64,000 nt of DNA, from NCBI RefSeq assembly GCF_014641695.1, contig NZ_BMIF01000003.1, positions 1-64,000 on the forward strand. Reading direction: 5' to 3'. Below, piece by piece: positions 35,336-43,437 of this stretch. This DNA is from Nitratireductor aestuarii (lineage in GTDB: Bacteria > Pseudomonadota > Alphaproteobacteria > Rhizobiales > Rhizobiaceae). Within the stretch, counting starts at the first letter, position 1. Each line of letters starts with the position of its first letter. A program made the translations under genes and the position numbers. A model generated the notes under the pieces. The model was not told the DNA's origin. It worked only from the letters and a program-made list of their open reading frames with translations, and did no database searches.

Positions 35336-35420
35336 GTTTCGAGAGCGTCAAGAGCTTCGAACATGGTGGCGGACTGCTCTCGCGTGCTATAGATAACCAA
35401 GCAAGCGAGAGAGAGTAGCC

Positions 35421-36587
35421 ATGGCGGAAACATTTGTAATTGCACAAGGCGGCGGTCCAACCGCTGTGATTAACCAGACCGTTGTTGGCGCCGTGCTTGA
35501 GGCGCGGAAGCTCTATCCCAAGGCCCGGGTTCTGGGCGCTCTGCACGGCATCCGAGGCGTGCGCGACGGCAACCTCGTGCCCCTTTCGGAGCTCTCTGAA
35601 ACCGAGCTCAGGGCAATTGCGGGGACGCCAAGTGCAGCCCTTGGCAGCACGCGCGACAAGCCCGACGAGGCCTATTGCGCAACGGTTCTGAAGACCCTGC
35701 AGCACATCGGTGCAGACGCGTTTATCTACATCGGCGGCAACGATACGGCGGGAACCCAGGGCATCCTGAGCAAGGCCTCAGCTAGGCAGATCGCCTGTAT
35801 CCATGCGCCGAAGACAATCGACAATGACCTGGTTCTGAACGATCACACGCCGGGCTTCATTTCGGCCGCGGAATTTGTTGCCGGCGCATTCCTGAGCGTC
35901 GATCTCGATTTCCATGCGCTTCCCGGCATCTATGTCGGCATCGTCATGGGCCGGCACGCTGGCTTCCTGACAGCGGCATCGGCAGCATGGTCGATGGACG
36001 AGGAAAGCGGTCCGCATCTGATCTATGTTCCGGAGCGTGCGTTTGATCGTCAGCACTTCATCGATGACGTGAAGTCCGCGATGTCACGGCACGGCCGCTG
36101 CGTGGTTGCCATGTCCGAGGGCGTTTCGGGCGCGGATGGCCGTTCGCTGGTGGAAACGCTGGTGCCGGCGGAAAAGCTGGAGCGCGACCAGCACGGCAAC
36201 GTAAAACTCTCTGGCACCGATCTTGGTGCTGCTGTGGAACGCATGCTGGCCGAGGATCTGCCGGGCAAGCGCGCCCGCGTGGATACGTTCGGTTACCTGC
36301 CGCGCGGCAACATTGCTACGCTAAACGAAGTGGATGCACGTGAGGCCTTCGCCGCTGGTGCTGCTGCAGTGCGCTTTGCCGAGCAGGGAAGCACGTCGGT
36401 TGCTCTTCAGTTCGATGGCTCGAAGACCATCTTCAGGAACGTTCCGCTGGATCAGGTGGCAGGCAAGACGCAGCACATGCCGGATAGCATTCTCGACCCG
36501 GACCAGAACAGGCTTTCAGCCGAAGGCGTCAAGTATTTCGAGCGCCTTGTGCCGCGCCGCTATCAGGTAGCAAAGCCCTTCGTGTGA
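35421..36587 (+). CDS. pfp: Pyrophosphate-dependent phosphofructokinase
   Basis: The 388-residue protein interconverts fructose 6-phosphate and fructose 1,6-bisphosphate. 'GGGPTAVINQT' at the start, GGND (105-108), PKTIDND (130-136) and 'MGRHAGFLT' are family motifs. Lysine in PKTIDND, where ATP enzymes have glycine, points to pyrophosphate as phosphoryl donor, so the step is reversible. It is the missing upper-glycolysis partner of the aldolase at 25.2 kb. Both neighbours are members of the W-x-x-I-x-D-W-F family, an odd setting for a housekeeping gene. Confidence 0.9.
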   Translation: MAETFVIAQGGGPTAVINQTVVGAVLEARKLYPKARVLGALHGIRGVRDGNLVPLSELSETELRAIAGTPSAALGSTRDKPDEAYCATVLKTLQHIGADAFIYIGGNDTAGTQGILSKASARQIACIHAPKTIDNDLVLNDHTPGFISAAEFVAGAFLSVDLDFHALPGIYVGIVMGRHAGFLTAASAAWSMDEESGPHLIYVPERAFDRQHFIDDVKSAMSRHGRCVVAMSEGVSGADGRSLVETLVPAEKLERDQHGNVKLSGTDLGAAVERMLAEDLPGKRARVDTFGYLPRGNIATLNEVDAREAFAAGAAAVRFAEQGSTSVALQFDGSKTIFRNVPLDQVAGKTQHMPDSILDPDQNRLSAEGVKYFERLVPRRYQVAKPFV

Positions 36588-36642
36588 GCTTTCACCCTGT
36601 CATTATCAGGACAAGTTCTGCACAACCTGAAGATAAAAGACT

Positions 36643-36668
36643 CGACGGCGCGCAAGTGCCGTCGTTTT
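36643..36668 (+). terminator. Terminator of pfp
   Basis: CGACGGC (36643-36649) pairs with GCCGTCG (36658-36664), followed by TTTTGCCTTTT. Confidence 0.85.
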
Positions 36669-36670
36669 GC

Positions 36671-36750
36671 CTTTTAATGTCTTGTTACCAATAATCTTCG
36701 GTAATTTTATTCTGAATAATATTTATTTTACATTCGTATAGTTGGAGTTA
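36671..36750. promoter_or_regulatory. AT-rich upstream region of effector-like gene 2
   Basis: Only 19 of these 80 bases are G or C, far below the surrounding genes. Such a segment would bind H-NS-like silencers (Ros/MucR in rhizobia) and fits a regulated, perhaps acquired, promoter. No -35/-10 pair was fixed. Confidence 0.5.
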
Positions 36751-36757
36751 TTCCGCT

Positions 36758-37669
36758 GTGATTGCATTTTATATGGCAAGTAAAGTTGGGGACCTGCAGG
36801 TATCTCAGACTGATATCCGTTATGCGCAGAAACCGGACACGCTTGGTGCCAAGCTAAACCGTGTCTGGGACCACATCACCGACTGGTTTCTTGGAACGAA
36901 CTATGTTCAGGCTAAGGACAATCTGGCTGTTCTGTACAATGCCGAGGCCTCGCCGCGCGAGAAGGCGGAAAGTTTTTTCAAGCTCAAGGCTCTTGTGGCG
37001 CCCGCCTATCAGGACCGGTTTGTCGTTACCATTGAACCGTTTGGCTATTCACTCGAGATAAAGTACGGCGGTGGGCTGGAGCCCTACTCCTTTTCGGTTC
37101 AGATCTGCGATCCGGTTCGTTTGACCAAAACTCTGAATGATTATACGCGCTGGAGCATCACGGACGCGACGGAGCGAGCCAAGTACGAGAAAGCGTTGCA
37201 GAAGGATTTTGGTCGCAGCAGTTACCGCCTTCGCTCGGAACCGATTCGCTTCACCGACAAAGAGCCCCCGCTGACCACGTTCGGGGAAGCGATTGGCAAT
37301 ATTCCGGGAAATGAAAAGCAGAAGCAGGCAGCCATTGCCATCGCCTCCCAGAAGCTCTTTGCCCTACTTATATATTCATCCTGCGAGGTTCTCGATCCCA
37401 GTCAATTGATGCACTTTGGAGGGAAGGGGGAGACAAGCTTCAACTTCTTTTCGGACAAGAAGGGTGGCGTCATCATGCATGCTCGTTCAACAACGCAATG
37501 GCAATCCGATATCAAGGGCTCTGAGCTCAGGAGGCAACTGGAAGCTATCGCCGGCCCCCAATCGCCTATGCTCCTCGCCCCGGTGTACGATACCCAGATA
37601 CTGATAGATTCAGATGGCAAGGCAACGGTTCTATCGGCAGTGATAGGCATTGATCCAGTCCGGAAGTAA
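36758..37669 (+). CDS. SopD-like, SPI-2-effector-related protein (303 residues)
   Basis: From the GTG at 36758 (GGAG 11 bases upstream; an ATG at 36773 is an alternative) the product has 303 residues and no signal peptide. Residues 34-92 contain W-D-H-I-T-D-W-F-L-G-T (37-47), then 'FFKLKALVAPAYQDRFVV', the shared domain. Salmonella SopD2 reads, from memory, V-W-D-R-F-K-D-C-F followed by 'FTQLKEYANPSQQDRFVM', and SopD/SopD2 are about 315 residues. The C-terminal half aligns with the paralogue at 37834 ('SQKLFALLIYSSCEV', 'APVYDTQILIDSDGKATVLSA'). No type III apparatus is in the window. Function unknown. Confidence 0.65.
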   Translation: MIAFYMASKVGDLQVSQTDIRYAQKPDTLGAKLNRVWDHITDWFLGTNYVQAKDNLAVLYNAEASPREKAESFFKLKALVAPAYQDRFVVTIEPFGYSLEIKYGGGLEPYSFSVQICDPVRLTKTLNDYTRWSITDATERAKYEKALQKDFGRSSYRLRSEPIRFTDKEPPLTTFGEAIGNIPGNEKQKQAAIAIASQKLFALLIYSSCEVLDPSQLMHFGGKGETSFNFFSDKKGGVIMHARSTTQWQSDIKGSELRRQLEAIAGPQSPMLLAPVYDTQILIDSDGKATVLSAVIGIDPVRK

Positions 37670-37695
37670 GGAGCTGCAAGATCATCAAGAAAAGG

Positions 37696-37719
37696 CCTGA
37701 CGGCATCTGTTCCGTCAGG
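37696..37719 (+). terminator. Hairpin after effector-like gene 2
   Basis: CCTGACGG (37696-37703) pairs perfectly with CCGTCAGG (37712-37719), 26 bases after the stop; the T tail is poor. Confidence 0.55.
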
Positions 37720-37833
37720 TAGCAACCCTCTGCCTGCTGTCATTTTTGAGACAGTGTACCGAATGAAACAATTTAGCTTGAACCCATAGGCGTGAGTGTA
37801 CGCCATTGGTTTTTAGATATTGCAGGTTGTTTC

Positions 37834-38760
37834 ATGGCTACAGTACTCGGGATCCAGGGCCGTTTCTTCGATATTTCGCTCAACCCATCCGATATCAAGG
37901 CTGCCAGCGCCGGGCAGAGTGACCGGCCTTCGATTGCCCGCACGATCGAACGGATCTGGGATACGATCAAGGATTGGTTTTGCAGGACGAATGTGCGTGA
38001 AGCCAAGAGCCATCTGTTTACGCTCTATGACCCCAGCGCGACAGATCGCGATAAGGCTGTGGCGTATTTTGCCCTGAAGAACCTGGTCGGTGGCGGTTAT
38101 GTCGATCGATTCACGGTCGAAATGATGCCGTTCGGCTATGAACTCAGGATCGACTACGGCTCGGGCATCCCATCTTTCACCCATTCGGTCGAACTCTGCA
38201 GTGGCGATATCCTTGCAGAGAAGCTCAACAAGGATATCTCCGAAGCCTGGTCCGATCCCGATGCCAGGTGCCGTTTTCAGGGCGAGCTTGTAAGGGATCT
38301 CGGGCGTGCGATCTACATGGTTGATGGCAGTGAGATTCCGCACATGGACGCCGATAGGGCGGGTGACCTTGCAAGGTTGAGAAGCCTCAAGACTGCAATC
38401 TCCGGCCGATTGCATGCTTCGCCAGAGCAGCTCGGTGCGCTCGAAGTGATCACGTACCAGAAACTCTTTGCCATGATGATTCAGTCGTCACTCGAGCTCC
38501 ACGGACTGCCCATGGCCTATGACCTGCTCCAGATCAGGGGGCATGGGCAGACGACGTACCAGATGACGAAGATCGGCAACGATATCGAGCTTTACGCCAG
38601 CTTCAGCTCCGAATGGATGCTGGGCAACCAGGAGCAGACGACCTTCCTGCAGGCGCCCGCCTTCGACACCCGCATCCTCGTGGCTCCGGACGGTACAGCT
38701 AAGGTTATATCCGCGCTCTGCGGCGCTACTCCGAATGACGAAGCGGCCACACTTCGCTGA
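37834..38760 (+). CDS. SopD-like, SPI-2-effector-related protein (308 residues)
   Basis: The 308-residue product (ATG at 37834; a GTG at 37792 is possible) is a full-length paralogue of the protein at 36758. The N-terminal domain has W-D-T-I-K-D-W-F-C-R-T at 42-52, then 'YFALKNLVGGGYVDRFTVE'. A distal stretch 'GQTTYQMTKIGNDIELYASF' recalls, from memory, the SopD/SopD2 region T-T-Q-F-x-K-I-G-Y-x-E. No signal peptide or membrane segment is present, consistent with a cytosolic or type III/other secreted protein. It is separated from gene 2 by 164 bases with a hairpin, so the genes may be expressed independently. Function unknown. Confidence 0.65.
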   Translation: MATVLGIQGRFFDISLNPSDIKAASAGQSDRPSIARTIERIWDTIKDWFCRTNVREAKSHLFTLYDPSATDRDKAVAYFALKNLVGGGYVDRFTVEMMPFGYELRIDYGSGIPSFTHSVELCSGDILAEKLNKDISEAWSDPDARCRFQGELVRDLGRAIYMVDGSEIPHMDADRAGDLARLRSLKTAISGRLHASPEQLGALEVITYQKLFAMMIQSSLELHGLPMAYDLLQIRGHGQTTYQMTKIGNDIELYASFSSEWMLGNQEQTTFLQAPAFDTRILVAPDGTAKVISALCGATPNDEAATLR

Positions 38761-38857
38761 CCCATTGGGCAGTCGCTAACATTTGAATGGAACGCTGAGC
38801 AATCGCGGTTGTTATAGTCTCATACATGTCGCCGCAAAGACGCGACAGGAGGCTGAG

Positions 38858-39175
38858 ATGAACAGGATAGTACAGAGTGGGTTAGGACTGATGGTCCTGA
38901 CCACGGTAGGATTGTTTTCGCAATCGACCACCGCTGTCACCGAGACCCAGATTTGCGGCCCCCGTGAGGATGTTGTTCAGCAGCTTGGAATGCAGTTTGC
39001 AGAATCCCAGAAGGCCATCGGCCTGCTTGGTGAAGATGCCGTAATGGAGGTCTTCGTCTCCGACCACGGGAGCTGGACCATCCTGACCACCGACGTAGAT
39101 GGTGTCAGCTGCCTTCTGGCTGCCGGTGAAGCCTGGGATGATACGTCCATCACCACCGTGGGGCAGGGCGTTTAG
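38858..39175 (+). CDS. Small secreted protein of unknown function
   Basis: The 105-residue product from the ATG at 38858 (AGGAGG upstream) has a signal peptide (MNRIVQSGLGLMVLTTVGLF..) and a short mature domain with two cysteines ('ICGPREDVV' and 'GVSCLLAAGEAW') that could form a disulfide. The pattern 'FVSDHGSWTILTTDVDGVSCLLAAGE' is familiar from small periplasmic proteins of Rhizobiaceae, without known role. It is 97 bases after the third effector-like gene. Confidence 0.7.
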   Translation: MNRIVQSGLGLMVLTTVGLFSQSTTAVTETQICGPREDVVQQLGMQFAESQKAIGLLGEDAVMEVFVSDHGSWTILTTDVDGVSCLLAAGEAWDDTSITTVGQGV

Positions 39176-39192
39176 GGCCGAAATCCAGTCTG

Positions 39193-40380
39193 TCAGCCGA
39201 GCTGCTCGGCACGATCGAGCGCCTTGATCATGCTGATGCCGAGCAGGAACTCGCGGCGGGAGGCCTGATCCGCCATCCGATCCTCCATCGTCTTGCGGAA
39301 GATCGCCTGGTCTTGTGGCGTGGCCGCCTCCAGGTCCAGCTTGTTCTGAATAGTGCTCGTCTGGATGTACTCTTCCGTCACGCGGCGCCGTTGCAGATCG
39401 TAGCGCTCAAGCTCTTTTTCCGGCGCTCCTTCATTCCACACCGAGATCATCCACCCGGTTAGGTTTACGGCATCGTGAATACCGGCGTTCATGCCCATAC
39501 CGCCAAGCGGGTTGCTTATGTGCGCTGCATCGCCTGCGAGGAAGATGCGGCCCTGCTGGAATGTGGAGGCAGCCCGCTGATGCACGCGATAAAGCGTCCG
39601 ATGCGAAATTTCGAGGTCGACCAGCTCCGGCAGAACGCCGTGAAGAAGAGCTTCGCCGAATGAATCCTCGAACGCCTCTGTATCTGGTATCCCCACTGGA
39701 ACAGGAAACATCACGCGCCAGTGCCCTGGGATCTGCAGGAAGGAATGCCACGTTTCCGGGTGCGATACATAGGAAACGCTGTCCAGTTCCGGAATACGGC
39801 GCGCAAGATCCTCCGGCGTAGTGAGGACGAGGAACCGTTCTGTCCAGGTGAACCCTTCGAATGGGATGCCGAGGTACTGCCGGATGGCCGAACTTGCGCC
39901 ATCCGCAGCGATCACCCACCGCCCCACCTGCCGCGTGCCGTCCGCAAGGATGACGCCAGCCCCACGATCATTCTGAAACGTGGAACGAACCTGGCTGTTG
40001 AAGTGCATCTGGAACAGCGGCGAGCAGCGCAGATATTCCAGAAGGATTTCACAGAGCCGCCATTGCTCGCATTGCAATCGAAATGGGTGACGCGTGTGGT
40101 CGGCAATTTCGGCAAAGTCAAAACGTCCGAGCAAGCCATCGTGCTTGGAGCGATATTGTACGTTGCGCGCAACAAGACCCTCCTCCATCAGCGACGATGC
40201 CACGCCCAGGTCGTCGAGCATGTCGAGTGTTGGCGGGTGAAAGGTGGACGCGCGAGACAGTCGTGAAATACCGTCGCCGGCTTCAAGCACGGTCACCGGA
40301 ATACCCGCCTGAACCAGACGGGCAGCCGCGACCATGCCGACCGGTCCGGCGCCGGCAATGATTACACGCTGTTCGCTCAC
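39193..40380 (-). CDS. FAD-dependent aromatic-ring monooxygenase (class A)
   Basis: The 395-residue product starts at a GTG at 40380 with GAGG seven bases upstream. It has the nucleotide-binding 'VIIAGAGPVGMVAAARL', the 'WVIAADGASSAIRQYLGIPFEG' DG motif and 'GRIFLAGDAAHISNPLGGMGMNAGIHDAVNL', the GD motif of PHBH-type hydroxylases. It should use NAD(P)H and O2 to hydroxylate a phenolic or similar ring. The divergent flavin reductase-MarR gene probably belongs to the same pathway. Substrate unknown. Confidence 0.87.
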   Translation of the reverse strand: MSEQRVIIAGAGPVGMVAAARLVQAGIPVTVLEAGDGISRLSRASTFHPPTLDMLDDLGVASSLMEEGLVARNVQYRSKHDGLLGRFDFAEIADHTRHPFRLQCEQWRLCEILLEYLRCSPLFQMHFNSQVRSTFQNDRGAGVILADGTRQVGRWVIAADGASSAIRQYLGIPFEGFTWTERFLVLTTPEDLARRIPELDSVSYVSHPETWHSFLQIPGHWRVMFPVPVGIPDTEAFEDSFGEALLHGVLPELVDLEISHRTLYRVHQRAASTFQQGRIFLAGDAAHISNPLGGMGMNAGIHDAVNLTGWMISVWNEGAPEKELERYDLQRRRVTEEYIQTSTIQNKLDLEAATPQDQAIFRKTMEDRMADQASRREFLLGISMIKALDRAEQLG

Positions 40381-40565
40381 GCGTTTACCTCGCAGTATGA
40401 AGCGTCGATGTTTGTTGGTTGCAGGTTGGATCCGACGACGTGGATCGTCTTCCAGCAACTCAGGTCACCTTCAGGATTTTCCGGCTAATGAACTGGAGCG
40501 CTTCAGCCGCCTGATAGGCCTTTCGGGACCGCGACTCGAGATGGTGCGCGAGATTTCCACTTGTT

Positions 40566-40579
40566 CTTGATGCATCAAG
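40566..40579. promoter_or_regulatory. Palindromic operator candidate (MarR type)
   Basis: CTTGATGCATCAAG is a perfect 14-base palindrome in the divergent region between the monooxygenase and the flavin reductase-MarR gene. TTGATNNATCAA-like sites are typical for MarR regulators of aromatic catabolism. Confidence 0.6.
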
Positions 40580-40683
40580 GGGGTGGCAGGCGTGGGTAGA
40601 TTGAACTACGTGTTCGCGCATGGCGATCGAGATGCCCGCTGCGGCGTTTATCGCCTTGAAATTCGATCAGGGAATTTGTCTGG

Positions 40684-41652
40684 ATGACCGTATCTGATGT
40701 AGCCGAAATCTCCGGAGATCCGCGTGACGATACGCGGGCATTCCGCAGGGCCCTGGGTCAGTTTGCGACCGGCGTAACCGTCGTGACAACTGAGTCAGAT
40801 GGGCGGATGGCAGGCGTAACGGCGAATTCTTTCTCCTCCCTCTCGCTTGATCCGCCGCTCATCCTTTGGTCGATCGCAAGAACTTCGCGGAGCTTCTCCA
40901 TCTTTGAGAGCGCCTCGCATTTTGCCGTATCGATCCTGGGTGCAAACCAGCTGGAGGTCTCCCAGGCTTTCGCGAGCTCCTCTGAAAACAAGTTCGAGAA
41001 CGTTGCCTGGCGCAGGGGGCTCAACGGCGTTCCGCTGGTTGAAGGTGCGATTTCTACGCTCGAATGCGCTACAGACCGCATCTACGATGGCGGCGATCAC
41101 ATCATCATGGTTGGCCGCGTGGAGCGCTATTCCTACACGGACGGCGACGCGCTTCTCTATGTTCAGGGCCGCTACGGTGTGGCCGACGAGCATCCGCTGT
41201 TGAAGGTGAGCCCGGCCCAGCAGGTCGAGCAGGTGGTGGAGCGCGAAGACCTGCCGCTTCCGACGCTGCTTTACTTCGCCCATCATGTGCTGTCCGCCCA
41301 GTTCGAGACCTACCGTGCGCAGCATGGCATTACCCTTGCCGAAAGCCGTGTGATCTACACGCTCGAGACGGAAGGACCGATCTCTCAGGCCTGTCTGACG
41401 GAACGCAGCCACCTGGTTGAACGGGCGACGAGGGAAGCGCTGGACATTCTCCTGTCGAAGGGGCTGATCGTTGAGGTCGGAAATGACAGCTACGCGCTCT
41501 CCGAGGCGGGTAACGAGGTGGCAAAGCAGCTCAATCACGCCCGCAGAGAGTTTGAGCGCAAGATCACGGCGGGCATGAGCCGCGCCGACGAGCGGAAGGT
41601 CAAGGAGATCCTGCACAAGCTCATTCGCGAGAACTACGACCCTGCAAACTGA
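40684..41652 (+). CDS. Flavin reductase fused to a MarR-type domain
   Basis: The 322-residue protein has an N-terminal flavin reductase-like domain (about 15-170: 'FRRALGQFATGVTVVTTES', 'NSFSSLSLDPPLILWSIA', 'GDHIIMVGRVE') and a C-terminal winged-helix MarR domain (about 185-315: 'ESRVIYTLETEGPISQACL', 'VERATREALDILLSKGLIVEV'). The same layout occurs in the reductase component C1 of Acinetobacter 4-hydroxyphenylacetate hydroxylase, where the MarR domain senses substrate and controls reductase activity. No C2-type oxygenase lies adjacent; the divergent gene is a single-component FAD enzyme. The domain may or may not still bind DNA. Confidence 0.88.
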   Translation: MTVSDVAEISGDPRDDTRAFRRALGQFATGVTVVTTESDGRMAGVTANSFSSLSLDPPLILWSIARTSRSFSIFESASHFAVSILGANQLEVSQAFASSSENKFENVAWRRGLNGVPLVEGAISTLECATDRIYDGGDHIIMVGRVERYSYTDGDALLYVQGRYGVADEHPLLKVSPAQQVEQVVEREDLPLPTLLYFAHHVLSAQFETYRAQHGITLAESRVIYTLETEGPISQACLTERSHLVERATREALDILLSKGLIVEVGNDSYALSEAGNEVAKQLNHARREFERKITAGMSRADERKVKEILHKLIRENYDPAN

Positions 41653-41759
41653 AGGCCACCCTTGCTCTAATACGTTGTCGAGTTAGGCTGGCTCAAGCCT
41701 TGTTCAATCAAATAACCGTGTTTGCTTGAAGATGCGCAGAGCGCGTCGGTAGGCGAAGT

Positions 41760-42461
41760 TCACCCCGTGTGGCGGAACGCGGCTTCGGCCTGCTTCTTCA
41801 GCATGCGCATCAGCGCGTCGGTTTCCTTCGCTGCGGCCTTTTCATCGCCATTCAGAATAGCGCTGATGATGCGAACGTGCTGCTCGGCGGCATAGGCGAG
41901 GTTGCGCTCCGCCTGATAGCGAAACCAGAAGCGGCGGCTGTGTGTCTGGAGCGGCGCCACTACGCGTGATGCAAAGGAATTGTCCGCAGCACTTGCGACG
42001 GCAGCGTCGAGTTCCTTGTCGGCTGCCAGATAGGCCAGTACGTCGTTGGCGACGACAGAGCGCTGCATGTTGAGCGCTGCTTCATGGAAGCGCGATGCGG
42101 TTTCGGGTGTGACGAGCCGAGCGGCAGCCTTGGCGAGGGTGATTTCCAGATACTGACGAGCCTCGATGACCTTCAGCCAGTCGGTTGTGTTGAGGGCCGC
42201 TATGGCAATCCCCGCGCGCGGGCGCACCTCCATCAGGCCTTCCCAGGCAAGCCGCTGAATCGCTTCGCGAACGGGCGTCCGCCCGAGGTCTAGCCGCTCG
42301 ATGAGAACGCCTTCCGTCGTGACCGAACCCGGCGGCAATTGCAGCGTGACGACCAGTTGCTCCAACGCCTGATATGCCTTTTCGGCCACGCGTTCGGGTC
42401 GAAGCGGGTCGTTCAAGAAGCCTGATATGCTAGCGTTGTGGTACATTGCTCCAGATGGCAT
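41760..42461 (-). CDS. GntR/FCD-family regulator of the hydroxyproline genes
   Basis: The 233-residue product (ATG at 42461; an ATG at 42446 is an alternative) has an N-terminal winged helix ('GRTPVREAIQRLAWEGLMEV') and a C-terminal FCD ligand-binding domain. It is divergent from the deaminase gene of the hydroxyproline pathway, with a 23-base palindrome between them, so it is inferred to repress that operon and be relieved by a pathway intermediate. GntR regulators (for example S. meliloti HypR) have this role. Confidence 0.85.
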   Translation of the reverse strand: MPSGAMYHNASISGFLNDPLRPERVAEKAYQALEQLVVTLQLPPGSVTTEGVLIERLDLGRTPVREAIQRLAWEGLMEVRPRAGIAIAALNTTDWLKVIEARQYLEITLAKAAARLVTPETASRFHEAALNMQRSVVANDVLAYLAADKELDAAVASAADNSFASRVVAPLQTHSRRFWFRYQAERNLAYAAEQHVRIISAILNGDEKAAAKETDALMRMLKKQAEAAFRHTG

Positions 42462-42491
42462 CCTATGCGCGTTGACAGCAACACCCAATTC

Positions 42492-42514
42492 TTAATATAT
42501 CACTGATATATCAA
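42492..42514. promoter_or_regulatory. 23-bp palindromic operator between GntR gene and hydroxyproline operon
   Basis: Arms TTAATATATCA (42492-42502) and TGATATATCAA (42504-42514) are reverse complements at 10 of 11 positions around a central C. It lies 16 bases before the deaminase ATG and would overlap promoter or ribosome-site elements, which fits a repressor site. Confidence 0.75.
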
Positions 42515-42530
42515 TAGGGAGCGGTTTTCA

Positions 42531-43424
42531 ATGTGGAGTGGCGTATTTCCGGCAGTTACCACGAAGTTCACCCCTGACGATCATATCGATCATGCGGAGA
42601 TGGAGCGGTGCATAAGTCTCCTGATCGAAGCTGGATGTGATGGCCTGATCATGGGCGGTTCGCTCGGTGAAGGCTCTATGCTGAGCACGCACGAGAAGCT
42701 CGCGATTCTGAAGATCGCTCAAGGCGTTGCGGGCGGAAAGTCAGTTTTGCTGACGATCAATGAGGCTGCGACGCGCGATGCTGTCGAGCTCGCTCGCAAG
42801 GCTGCCGCTGCCAAGGCCGACGGATTGATGCTGGTGCCAAGCCCGATATATCACACCGACCCGCAGGAAACGATCGACACGATGCGGGCGGTGGCGGAGG
42901 CTTCGGGCCTGCCGGTCATGATCTACTCCAATCGCATCGCTTATCGCGTCGACGTGACCATCCCGATGCTTGAGGAGATCGCGAAGGACGACCTGTTCGT
43001 GGCGATCAAGGAGTCCTCCGATGATATCCGACGCACCACGGACATCATCAATGTCTTCGGTGACCGTTTCGACGTCTTCACTGGCGTCGACAATCTCGCC
43101 TACGAGGCGCTTGCCATGGGTGCTGATGGCTGGGTGGCTGGCCTGGTCACAGCCTTCCCGCGTGAGACGGTGGCGATCTATCGCCTCGTCAAGGCAGGGC
43201 GCATGGAAGAAGCCCGGGAAATCTACCGCTGGTTCCGTCCGCTGCTCGATCTGGATGTATCAACCTATCTTGTTCAGAACATCAAGCTTGCCGAAGTTCA
43301 TGCTATAGGCTCAAACGAGCGCGTCCGCATGCCTCGCCAGCCGCTTCGCGGTGAACGCCGGGCTGCGGTCGAAAGCACGATCCTCGACCGGCTGGCCAAA
43401 CGGCCGGCGCTGCCCGAATTTTGA
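42531..43424 (+). CDS. hypD: Pyrroline-4-hydroxy-2-carboxylate deaminase (DapA family)
   Basis: The 297-residue member of the dihydrodipicolinate synthase/N-acetylneuraminate lyase family has the Schiff-base lysine Lys160 in 'VAIKESSDD' and Tyr132 in 'MIYSNR'. With the D-amino-acid dehydrogenase and hydroxyproline epimerase genes following on the same strand, it is assigned to deaminate delta1-pyrroline-4-hydroxy-2-carboxylate to 2-oxoglutarate semialdehyde. The assignment rests on context; the family alone would leave the substrate open. The semialdehyde dehydrogenase (HypH) is not in the window. Confidence 0.82.
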   Translation: MWSGVFPAVTTKFTPDDHIDHAEMERCISLLIEAGCDGLIMGGSLGEGSMLSTHEKLAILKIAQGVAGGKSVLLTINEAATRDAVELARKAAAAKADGLMLVPSPIYHTDPQETIDTMRAVAEASGLPVMIYSNRIAYRVDVTIPMLEEIAKDDLFVAIKESSDDIRRTTDIINVFGDRFDVFTGVDNLAYEALAMGADGWVAGLVTAFPRETVAIYRLVKAGRMEEAREIYRWFRPLLDLDVSTYLVQNIKLAEVHAIGSNERVRMPRQPLRGERRAAVESTILDRLAKRPALPEF

Positions 43425-43437
43425 CAAGGAACGTAAA

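Noticed and set aside
36758-38760. Simple gene duplication of a housekeeping enzyme
   Set aside because: The paralogues have no catalytic motif of a metabolic family, and the conserved part is the N-terminal W-x-x-I-x-D-W-F domain rather than an active site.
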